Shown here: positions 32,701-44,700 of the stretch, piece by piece
How the letters are laid out: every line of letters begins with the position of its first letter
Numbering within the stretch: the stretch's first letter is position 1
Assembly (NCBI GenBank): GCA_002077065.1
Contig: NAJO01000007.1
Coordinates: 1,178,001-1,242,000 of the forward strand
Direction: 5' to 3'
DNA length: 64,000 bases
Source of the DNA: Cryoendolithus antarcticus
Lineage: Eukaryota > Ascomycota > Dothideomycetes > Cladosporiales > Cladosporiaceae
Notes under the pieces: model-generated
Seen by the model: the letters and a program-made list of their open reading frames with translations, nothing else
Database searches by the model: none
Told to the model about the DNA's origin: nothing
Made by a program: the position numbers and the translations under genes

Positions 32701-35700
32701 TCCCGCAGAAGCCGCTGCAATATGTCGATCCACGACCTTTCGCTGACTCGATAGGCTCACGCCAAGCTTCTATGCCGGGTGCTTTCGATGTGAGTTTCAC
32801 CTCTCTTGATCGCCCTGGACCTGGGCCTATTCAGCAACCACAGCCAATTTCCCCGTTTCAGCCTTCTTTCACTAGACCAGATTTCAATGGCAGCATCTCT
32901 GCAACCGCGGGTCCGCGCCGCTCTATGACAGAGCCCACTTGGCAAGCCCCTCCTTCCTCCTTCGCGAAAGATGCAGCAGTCATCGGCGGCACAGCAGCTC
33001 TCGTGGGCGCCGGCGTCATGGCTGCCCAAAGTCTTCCTTCGTCGAAAGACAGGGATCGAGGCAAGGGCAACGTCAGCTTTGGCTTCACTGAGGAGCAGCA
33101 GAGGAAGGCTGATGACGAGGCGAGGAGCGAGAGGAAGAGAGAGGAGGAGAGCAGGCGGAGAGCAGATCGGACGAGGGCGCTGAAAGAGGAGGCTGAGCGA
33201 GTCTCGAGAGAAGAGGATGCACGTGCTCAGGCTGAGAGCAGGCGGCACGACGACGAGCGCCGTCTTCAGGATGCTAGGGAACGGGAAGAGCAGGAGAGGC
33301 GGAAGCGCGATGAGGATCGAAGGCGCACTGAGGCACGAGAGCGGCAAGAGCAGGAAGAGCTCGAGCTGCAGCGGAAGGAGAGTGAGAGGAGGGAGGAGGC
33401 TTATCGAAGGGAGCAAGCTAGGCTACAGGCTGAGGAGAGGGCGAGGTCTGAAGCTGCGGAGGCGTCACGCCGAGACCGTGATGTTGACGCACAGCGGGAG
33501 CAGGAGCAGCGGAGGCAAAACGAGGATCGGGAGCGCGCAAGGCGTGAGGTTGAGGAGAGGGAACGCGCCAGACGCGAGGTCGAGGAGCGAGAGCGCAGTC
33601 GAAGAGATCGTGAGTCTCGTGAGCGAGAAGCAGCTGACTCTGAACAGCGCGATCGAGATCTACAACAGGAACGAGATCGCGGTCAAGAACCAACGAACAA
33701 GAGCGCATGGCACAGTGCAGCTGCCGCGGGTATTGCTGGAGCGCTCGTCGGTAGCGTCGCGGCCGGCGCGATGCACAAGCACACCGATTCAGACGACGAG
33801 CGTGACGAATACCGGTCACGCGACATGCCTGCGTCCAAGCCAGCCTACATTGCCCAAACCATCACGCCCTCGAACGAGCATTCCGGCGCCCCTATCACGG
33901 ACGACGACCTCATCGATCCTGATCTTTTCAAGCGCCGTCGTGCAGAGTCAAATCTTACTCGCCGAGCTGACATTGCGCGGAAGGCTGCCGAGAAGATTCT
34001 CGCTGAACGGGAGGAGTACTACAATGCTCCTGAAACTAGTCAGCGTGACTTCTTCATGCCTAAGGAGCTGCTGGACCGCGAGCCAGAGGGGAAAGAGCAC
34101 GCTGCCAGCCCACTCGGCGACAATGATGTGCATGTGTATAATGCTGTCGAGGATGTACCGTCTTGGGGTCCGGCTTATGGTGCGAGACGCTCCGTGCCGG
34201 AGGCTCTAAAGTACAGCAACATCCCGATGCTCAATGTCATTGCGCCTACGCCGCCGCATAGCACTGCCGGCTCAGTCAGAGGTGACCGCAGCATGCCGAG
34301 TAGTCCGCTTGTGCAGGCTCAGGATGCTGAGAAGCACGATGGCGATGACGGGCGTCCCACCAACGGCGCGAGAGGCGTCTCGTGGGGCGAGGACAAGACG
34401 CACGTCTATGAAGTGCGCACGCCGGACTCGTATCAGGAGCCTGCTGGTGGTGACTATGTCAGTGCTGGCGGGTATCGGACAGCTGCACCCAGCCATGACG
34501 ACGAGTACCGAACCGTCGAGCCAGGCCACGATGAGATCGTCGTCGAGACCGAAGATCTGACTGGCAGTACCAAGCGGACCACCTACGGTGCTGATGACCT
34601 GCCGAAAGCAGCGCCCAACGTCTTCGACTTCCTCGTCCGCGATCAACAGCAGACTCCAGGCACTGCAGGCGCGCCTCCTGTCCGTGGCTGGGTGGAAGGC
34701 GAGACAGATGAGCCAACACCTAGGGAAGAGAAGATGCCGCATATTCCCGGTGGGTTCGACGATGATGTACCTGCTGTTGTGCACGAAGAGGAGCCTGCCT
34801 GGGAGGCGCCGGTGTCGAAGAAGGATAAGAAGAAGAAGCGGGATAAGAGTTCCAAGGCTGGCGAAAGTGAGCCGAGTACGCCGGCACGGGATGATACGGC
34901 TAGGCAGATTGACCTTGGGCAGAGCACGGCTGACTACTTTGGTGGCGGTGCAAAGCAAAGTGACGAAGGAGAGCGTGATGAGCGATTAGCTCGCAAGGTA
35001 GCGGACGCTTTCGGGACACCTACTCCGAGTGCTACAGCTGCAGTGGCAGAGGACACTTGGGAACCGCCTCTGTCGAAGAAGGAGCAGAAGAAGCGTGACA
35101 AGGAGCGACTTGCGCGTGAAGCTGCTGCTATTGATCAGCCAACAACCGGGGCCGGAGATCTCGGTGGCTCTACGACTTTGCCCGATACTGGATCTGCATC
35201 TCGCGAAGCGCAGGAGGAGTCAGCGTGGGAGCCACCGCTTTCGAAGAAAGAGCAGAAGAAGCGCGATAAGGAGCGACTTGCTCGTGAAGCTGCTGCACTT
35301 GATGAGGCAGAGAATCAACGCCAGAAGGCTACGGATCAGCCGCCCGAGACGATCGTAGCACCAGCAGACACCCGCGATGTGCAACCTGAGCAAGACGATC
35401 TTTGGGAAGCACCGCTATCAAAGAAAGAGCAGAAGAAGCGTGACAAGGAGCGCCTTGCGCGTGAAGCTTTTGACCTTGATGAGCCCGCTACTCCAAGTAA
35501 TGCACGCGATGCCGCAGACAGCGATGACTTCAGCCGCGCGCGTATTGATCCGGAGCCAGCTGCCGAGTCAGCCTGGGAGCCGCCACTCTCGAAGAAGGAG
35601 CAGAAGAAGCGCGACAAGGAACGACTTACGCGTGAAGCGTTCGCAGTGCATGACCCGACCACACCAAATAGTCAACGCGATACTGCAGAAGTTGACGACT

Positions 35701-38700
35701 TCGCGCGCCCGCGTGATGATCCTGAGCCAGTTGCAGAATCGGCATGGGAGCCACCACTCTCGAAGAAGGAGCTCAAGAAGCGAGAACAGGCAGCCAAGCA
35801 AGGCATCGATTCGGAATTGTCGACACCTGCCCTCCAGCGTGGTACGTCCACGTATAGCGCTGCAGACGAGTTCGCCACGCCTCTCGAGGAGCCGTCTGCT
35901 TGGGAGCCGCCTTTGTCGAAGAAGGAACTGAAGAAGCGCGAGAAAGCGGCCAAGGCAGGCGCGTTTGCTGATGAGTCGGAGCCGGCGACACCTATCGCTG
36001 AGCGGGAGCTGACGTCTCGAACTGCTGATGACTCGGCAACACCTGCAGACGATGTTTGGGAGGCACCACTCTCGAAGAAGGAGCTAAAGAAGCGAGAGAA
36101 GGCTGCGAAGGCGGGTGCTTTTGCTGATGACTCGGAGCCAGCGACCCCTGTTGCCGAGCGCGAGCTTGCAGGTCAGCCGTTCGACGACATCGCAACTCCC
36201 GCCGACGATGCGTGGGAGGCGCCAATTTCCAAGAAGGAGCAGAAGAAGCGTGAGAAAGACGCCAAGAAGTCGGGGGATCTCGATCTCGGTAGTTCTGTCG
36301 CCGTCGCAGCCGGTCTTGCAGCCGCTGCCGATACAGTAGCTAAGGAGCCAGACGATGCCGAAGCAGAGTGGAGCAGCAGCAAGAAGGACAAGAAGAGCAA
36401 GAAAAAGAAGCTCGGCGAGTCGTGGGATGTTGATCCACGTGACTCTGGCTCTACAACGCCTACCGCTGAGACGATGCCCGGTGGGTGGCAGGAGTCGTCT
36501 TCGGATGCGACGCGCGATGTTTCGCCTGTAAGGACTGATGCTACTGAACCTTCAAATGACTTCGCTGCCATTGAGACGAAGACGGGTAAGAAGAAGAAGC
36601 GCGACAGCAGTTGCTTTGGGGACAATGTTGCGAGTTCGCCTCTGCGCGCAGAAGTGCCTTTTGACGACTATTCTGGCACCAGAGGCTCTAACGGACAGGC
36701 TGAGCCAATCACAACGGAGCGCACATCGGACACCGATGGGCACAGCAGAGACGAGCAATACAACAACGGCCATTCCACTGAGCGCAACGGCAATGGCGGT
36801 GACTACTTTGGGAGCGCAGCGCCTGTCGGCGACAGCCCACGCGAGCTGTCGCCCAGAAACGAACCGCGATCTGTGCCATCGTCGCCGAGTGATGAGCGCC
36901 GTCATCGCAGACCGAGCAGGTCTACACGTGATGGCGAGGGGTACACCAATGCGCCACAATCTGTTCCTTCGTCGCCCAGCGACGAGCGTCGTCGTGCCAG
37001 AGCTGAGCGCAAGTCAACACGTGAGGGCGACGAGTACTCAAACGAGCCATACACATATGACGATGCTCGGTCAGTCGCGGCGTCTGAGTCCACGTCGGCT
37101 GGCTCGAAGTCGAAGCACAGGTCCAGAACATATGAGGACGATGATGCTGCCTCGACAGTCACCTCACGCTCGAAGAGGGACAAGCCTGACGCTCCATCGG
37201 GCAAGAAGGAAAAGAAGGGCGGTATACTCGGGCTCTTCAGTCGGAAGCAATCTGATCCTCCGCCTGCGCCTTTATCTAGGACGTCGATGCGAGAGAGCAA
37301 AGACAGCCGCGAGTCAGCCGAGAACGACGAGTCCGGCCACCGCCGCCACAGACGCCACCGAACCGGATCAGAGTATGGCGATGATAAGGACGACAGCCGC
37401 AGCGTCGCCACGACCTCTGGTCACAGACATCGATACCGCGACGGCGACAGCGACAATGAGTCTCGTCGCGACGATGACGGCGGCGGTGAAGACCGGCACA
37501 AGCACCGCAGACATCGCTCCGAGAGGACTGAGGAGGATCAGTCTTTTTTAGACATGCGGGTAGAGGAACTGCCGCCTCTGCCCGCTAGTCGACCCGCATC
37601 TCCGTTTGCAGCACCTCGCGGAAGTGAGGGGGAGCAGAGTAGAGGCAGCTCTAGCTTTGCTGTGATTGGTGATGATGCAACTACGAGCACTAGGGGACTC
37701 GACGGTCACGATATGACAGGCTCACTCCTGCCATTGACGACCGAGCCGGATGCAGCTATGCTTCCTCCAATCCCTGACTCGCGACCAGAGTCTCCTGTCG
37801 ATACCCGATCTGCTGCAAATGTTCTGGCGCGAGAGCCTCTCGAACATCTCCCTGCGCTACCAGTCTCGCGGCCAGAGTCGCCAACGGAATATATGTCGCG
37901 TCCTACTGCAGCAGGTCGCTTGGCCTCGACGACTGCCGTGCCACTGAGGTTCAGACAGCCTCCGTTCTCTCCCGCACAGCCGCGGGAGAGATCATCTAGC
38001 TTCGATGCGTCAGCGCCATCAACGCCAATGTCTCCGGACTCGACACAGAGAACCAAAGCTGCACGACCTCGCTCATCCGAATTCCGTAATTCTAGCGAGT
38101 TCAGACCGCTCTACCTGGTGTCTCGCAACTCCAAGATCGAAGACATCGAAGAGCAGCTGCCCAGCTTGCCTTCCAGCAAGCCATCAAGCCGGGCATCGAG
38201 CGTGCAGGGAAGCGATGAGTGGCACTCGGCTGCTGAGAGTGTGACAAATTCGCCTGTAGCCACGAAGCGAGCTTTGACCATTGATGCTAGCTTCGCGAAC
38301 GAGTATACTTCTGAAGACGACATCCTTGGCTCTGCACACTCAACGCCCAAGGCCAGGACCTTCTCCGCCAGCGCGAGAGATCCACCCGTTGCAAAGCAAG
38401 AGCCTCAGTTCTACACGTGGGACGACTTCCAGCGAGACGAGAGATTACACGACGAAGCTGCCCGCGAGGGACAAGATGCTACCGCCTACGACTTCGCCAG
38501 ACCACCGCTCAGTCAAGCTGATATAGAAGACGCGTATGAGACCGAGCGAAAAGTCTCGCCTTCTCGTATGAGCAAGAGTGATAAGCGGAAGTATAAGGGC
38601 CTTGCTGCTGCGGCGATGATGGGAGGTGTTGCTGGCGCTCTTGCTGCGAGGGATCGAGATGGCAGTGCTGAGCGTGATACTGTCAGTGAGCGCGAGGACG

Positions 38701-41700
38701 CTGGCACTGTTTCCAGTCGCGATTTGGCTGCATCTGTTGACCAGCCGACCGCGTCTGACACCGCTTCATCGTCGCGAGAATTCAGACCGTCAGCATCAGC
38801 ACTTGAACAGGCAGTGCCTGCAGCAGATGACAACGAGTGGGCAATGCCTGTCACTTCCAAGAAGAAGGGCAAGAAAGTTAAGAAGGGTAAGGTCTTAGAC
38901 CTCAGCACTTTTGCCGATCCTGACCCGGTCTCGGAATCACCACTATCGACCTCGCAGGATGCAGAGGCCTTCGCTGATGCGACCACAGAACTTCCAGAGG
39001 ACGAGGACGAGGACGAGCCGATACTTCGAGCACCTGTGCAGTCTGCCAGCTCGAAGAAGAAGGGCAAGAAGTCGCGAAGGTCTACCATCGACGAGACTCC
39101 ATCAGTTGCAACGCCCACGACAGCTACACCCGCGGAGCCTGCGCGACGAGCAGAGCCTGCACTTAATGCCGAGCCCGAGGAGAGCTTTGAGGACTGGTTT
39201 GGTCCGCCGTCGGCGAAGTCGATCGACGCTAACAAGAGATTCTCGTGGGAGACGCCAAGTAATGATGCTGCGCCGGTCGATCGGATTGAGCACGGCGACT
39301 CCCAAGTTGTTGATCGAGATGCGTTCATGGATCTGGGCGAGCCTGCTGTTCATTCAGAGACTACATCCGCGACACCAGACAGTCCGCACCTCGATACTCT
39401 GGCGAGTGTGGACGAGGCGGTGGCCCCTGAAAACGATCACTTGCTATCAGCTGAGGCTGTCCGCGCTGCATCGCACGATGTAAGTGAGCCTATCTTGGTC
39501 GACGAATCATCAGCACGTGAGATCTCAGAGGAAGTCATTCCCTCGGCCAGTTCTGTGACAGAAGACGCTGGCCCCCTTCTGACACGGAAGCAGTCGAAGA
39601 AGAGCAAGAAGAAGGGCAAAAGCGTCTTCTCCTTCGAGCCTGAAGAGGACTCGACAGCTACGCACGATGCAAACTATACCATCGCCGACAGTACATCACT
39701 CGCGGGCGTCGCATCTCTGCCGGACAGCCTGGAGCTTCATGCGCCGTCGCAAGATAGTGAACCACGTGGAGCGCCTCTGCCGATGGACGACAGCCGGACT
39801 GGAGTTTCGCGGGGGCTGGACGCTTCAGCCGACGATGAATCCGCTTTCGCACCTGTCGGGAAGAGCAAGAAGGGCAAGAAGGGCAAGAAGCAAAAAGTCG
39901 ACCTGTGGGCGCCAGACGAGCCCATGTCAGCATCGGAAGATCTGCTCAAGACCACTGCGGGAGAGACTGCCCAGCAGCCTGTCCCTCGTTTACCGGTGTC
40001 GACATCGAATCTTTGCGAGACTAAGAAAGGCAATGCGCAAGATGTCGACACAGAGGCTGCACGGGGCGATGCCGCGAAGATACCGGAATCGAGAGAATTC
40101 TCGCATGCCGACGCTACACCATTGCCGACTTCGGAACTGGGTACTGATGATCAAGGTGCACGTTCAACCACTTCGGACAGCATGCCATACACTTCCGTCG
40201 ACGTGCCGGTAATGGATAGAGAGCAAGCCGTATCTGCCGTGGGGCAAGCGAAGCCGATTTCCAAGTCGTGGTTTTCCTGGCCATTTGGTGGATCAAATCC
40301 TGCGAAGGAAACTACCGTCGTTTCTGCACCACATGTCGCGGAGACACAGGTCTCACAAGACACTGCTGTAAGCCACGATATCGCCGTACCACATGACGAG
40401 ACAGCATCGCGCAGACTGGAAGAAGTCCTCGCAGAGACTGTTCCGCTGCCAGGCAGCCCACGCGTAGCGGCTAGTGATGCAAACGGCACACGAAATTTGC
40501 GCAGCGGTAGCAGTGGCAAGGCTTCGAGACCTAGTCTTGAGAACAGGTATCTTTCACGTCCGGAGATCTACATACAGGATCCAGCTCCAGGTGCTGCAGC
40601 TGGGCGTGAGGAAGACTATCGTACGACTCCACCCGACGTCGTTCAGCGAAGCGACGAGTCTGCTATCCCGGAAGTTGCGCGAGACATTCAAGACTTCGCA
40701 CCTGCGAGCTTGCCACTCCCGGAGAGTCCGCTTGAGTCCGCTATGGATCTGGACGCCAGCATGCCGCAGGATGACTTCACTTTGCTTCAGACCTCCCACG
40801 CGAACAATATCGGCGCAGAGCGCGATCAGGGAGAGACTGCGAACGCTACGTCCATGCCAACAGAACGCTCGGTCTCAACGCCCGAGCCTGAACAGCACTT
40901 TAGCAATGTTGGGCGAGCAACTCCCGATGATGACATCTGGGGGACAGCGACAACAAGCAAAAAGAGTAAGGAGGGTAAGAACACCAGCAGAGTGGCCGTT
41001 GGTGAAGGGGTCGAGTCGCAACGTGGGGCGCCGCCAAGTCACCAAGACAATGAGAAATACAGCAGCGGTACGCCAGTAGCGGGCGTATCCGCAGATTCTG
41101 TCGCGCTCGACTTAACAAGTACAGTCTCGCAAGCGCCGACTTTCAGCGTCGAATCCGAAGACCCGTGGGCGACGCCAGTCCTGAGTAAGAGAGGGAAGAA
41201 AGGCAAGAAAGCACGCTTCGATTTCGCTGGTGTAACGCCTGACAGTCTCTTGGCGGATGAATCCGTCGAGACACCGACCGCAACCACAGAACCACACCTA
41301 GGTGACGATCCGGCTGCTGCAAGAGCAGTGCCCATGTTAGCCAGCCCACTGGCGGAGGAAGAGACTTCGTGGGCCATGCCATCGAAGGGGAAGAAAGGCA
41401 AGAAAGCGAAGAAGGCTGTTATGTCATGGGACGATGAAGAGTCCACACCATCGCCTATGATGACGAGTGCCGGTGCGGTCATTGAGCCTCTTGACGCCCT
41501 GGCTTCTGAGAGCGTGACGCCTCTCACCGAGGCTGACGCAGCTGCAATGCCCTCCCACATCGACCACCAGATCCATCGAAGTCACTCGCCAATTGCCGTG
41601 GATGCTGACCGCTCGATCCACCACGACGCGAGTAGTGGTCCGTCTGATCCCGAGTCGAGGTCTCTCGGATCTGAATTCCCGCGGACAGAAGCATGTACGA

Positions 41701-44700
41701 GTCGCGGTCAACACCCTGATTCGATGAACGACATTTCTGGCGCTGATAGTCCCTTGCAACCTGATGCGGAAGAATCTGCCATGATTGCTGCATCGCCGGA
41801 CATAGATCTCCCGCGCAACGTATCTGCCCATGACGATGATGCGGACGCTACACATCGTACTTCCTCGCCAACAGCAAATCACGCAAACGACGCTGCTTTG
41901 TCAACTTCAAGGGATATCACCTCTGGAATCACGGACGGATCACTGCCGGTCAATGATGATGGCGCCTTCGAATTCACCGTCAAGAAGAGCAAGAAGGACA
42001 AGCGGGAGAAGGGCACCACTGATTGGGACGATGAGCTCGCCCCAACAGAGATTCAAAGTTTTGAGGCTGTCGGCGAGCCAGTTTCTGCTCCAGAAGTGGT
42101 CGCTGGCAGCTCCCATGACGCATCGATAGCCATGGACGTTGATTCGATACCCACTGATGGCGACGAGAAGATGGCAGACTACGGGATTGTCACAGACCCG
42201 CCCGCCGAAGATGACGAGTTTGCCTTCATGCCCGCAAAGAAGGGCAAGAAAGCAAAGAACGCAAAGAAGACATCGTTGTGGGACGGGGTGCGCGAGATTG
42301 CTGACACAGCATCTGACCCGGATCGGATGGATGCAGTCGACACCGAGGATGCGACATTCGGAATGAATAACACGCGCGAACTTCCTGGCCAGCATACCGC
42401 TGACACTTCCGTCGAAGCGGGCACCGGCGAGACCGAGCCACTTCCTGAGTGGACTGCGCCTTCCAAAAAGTCCAAGAAAGACAAGAAGAAGAGCAAGAAA
42501 GCGGTAGCTTGGGAAGACGAGCCTGAGGCAATCGCTACACCGCTATCGGGAGATGAAACCCCAGCTCAAGCTTTCGATGACATCGAACACACTGGGAAGA
42601 CTGCTCACCTTGGACTAGCAGTTACCACAGCCCAGGATGTGCCACGTGAAGAAGCAGCCATCGTGCTACTCGAGGAATGGGCGCCGGCGTCTAAGAAGAG
42701 CAAGAAGGACAAGAAGAAGGGCAGGAAGGCCACAACATGGGATGGTGACCCAGCGGACACGGCCACCCCAGCGTCAGGATCACAGACTCCAGTTGAGGTT
42801 CCCGGTGAAGCAGAGCGAGCAGCTGAGGTGACAACTTCGGCCCCCGCAGCAATGGCTGACCGCGAACTCGATGGCAACGACGGGGCCGTTGAGCCGACAG
42901 AGGACTGGGCTCCCGCGTCCAAGAAAAGTAAGAAGGACAAGAGGAAAGGCAAGAAAGCGATGTCCTGGGAAGATGAGACCACGGAAATCCCTGACGGGTT
43001 CACTGACCCTGCGCTTAATACTGCTGCAATGGACATACTGGTAGAGCCGTCGCAAGATAAGAAGGCAGAACCTCGTATGGCGGATAATGACCATGAACCT
43101 TCCGTAGCACCCATAGGCGGGCTCCGGAACGAAAGGACTGCCGACATCGAGCCCGTGTCGCTCAATGTTGGCTCTTCTAAGAAGGCTAAGGAAGACAAGA
43201 AGAAGGGCAAGAAGTCAATGGCATGGGAAGATGAGGATCTGCCCGCGGATGGAGATTCAGCCGTGATTGACGGAGTCCTTACTGGTGGCGAGGCTGGTGA
43301 TGGGGCTCACGCAACAGACGCGGACGCTCTTCGACCATCGATGAATGTTGAAGCCTTGGATCGAGATCACTCGGACGAATCTGGTCCGTGCAACGTGATG
43401 GATGAGCATGCCCCGGCGAGTTATTCTCAAGGCGCCCGTGGTCTGGAGCACGACAGTCAACCCCACGGAAGGCCTGGCATGGATGACGTTTATGCATCTT
43501 TGGCAACGGATTCTCCTTCTCGAAACAGCAACTACGACAGCTCACTCGCTTATACAGACATGGCGCCACCGACGCTTGGAGACCATCAGGAGTTGGAGCG
43601 TAACAATGATGCGTCCGGGGAAGCTGTCATGCCGCCACAAGCTCACGATGGCGATGACGTTGACTTCGCTGCAACCCTTGCAGCGGGACTGTCGAACAGC
43701 GGCTTCGACCCGAACGTCGTGATTGACGATCCAACGTACCATCGCAGAGCCTCGCCTCCTGCGCAGGTCGCCGAAGCAGATCCTGAAGAGTTCTTCTCTA
43801 CGGTGAAGAGGAACAAGAAGGGAAAGGGCAAGAAAGCTGAAACCGTCGCTGACTCGCAAGATTCACGAGGTCCGACTCAATCAGATGACTTTGATGCTCT
43901 TCTTGCGCAAGGTCTGCAGGACAGCGGATTCGACAGGTCATTGCTGAAGAGCTCAGACGCACCAAGTGATCCTGCTTCGGCTTTCACTGAAGCTGACGAA
44001 GCTGACTTCTCCTTTCCCATCTCGAGAGGCAATAAATCGAAACGCAAGCAGGCCGACGCCAGCCCCGGCAGCACTGATCACGAGGTCGTGCAGCATGACC
44101 ACGGTGAAGTTACCATCATAGAGCGACGAGTACCCCTGATTGGATCTGGTGGAGAGCTTGGCGATGATGCAATCGAGGCAGACAAGTTGGTTGCGAGCCT
44201 TGAGCATGGCGCGGAAGACGTTTGGGCAATGCCCGTCGAAAAGTCTAAGAAAGGAAAGCAGCGTGCCGCGATAACAGGGAGTGATTCCAATACCGAAAGC
44301 ACACAATGCAGCGCTTTACCGCAACCTCGGTCTGCATCACTCGCAGATGTTGCTGGTCCGAATACGCACGATGATTCGCCACTAGTGTCCCGCGGTACCG
44401 ACATCAGCGAGTCTGCTACAACAATGCAAGACAGGGCCACCGTTCCCGATGACCTGGCCATCAAAGTACCTCTCGAGTATATCGTTCCCGAGTCTGCAGC
44501 CGCAAAAGTCGATTCGGATCCCTTCGATAAGTCCGCACGATCCGTTACCGAACCACAAGCTTCGTCCGAGCAGGAGGCGGTGAGCGAGAATCCTGTCGAT
44601 GCTGATAACTTCTCATTCTCAACCAAGAAGAAGGGCAGGAAAGGCAAGAAGCGTGCAGTCAACTTCGACGTTGCCGACGCCACCGAGTTATCTTCCACCA

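Noticed and set aside
33217..34209. 330-codon same-strand overlapping ORF in another frame of leashin
   Set aside because: Arg/Ser-rich shadow of the Glu/Arg helix coding region; composition follows directly from the GAG/CGx codons of the true frame.
34272..34958. 228-codon antisense ORF in the leashin gene
   Set aside because: Long antisense ORFs arise here because the sense strand is rich in GAG, AAG and GCx codons whose complements lack stops. Sense-strand repeats and domains explain the sequence. The same applies to antisense ORFs at 32757-33416, 38513-39328, 42605-43210 and 44078-44797.
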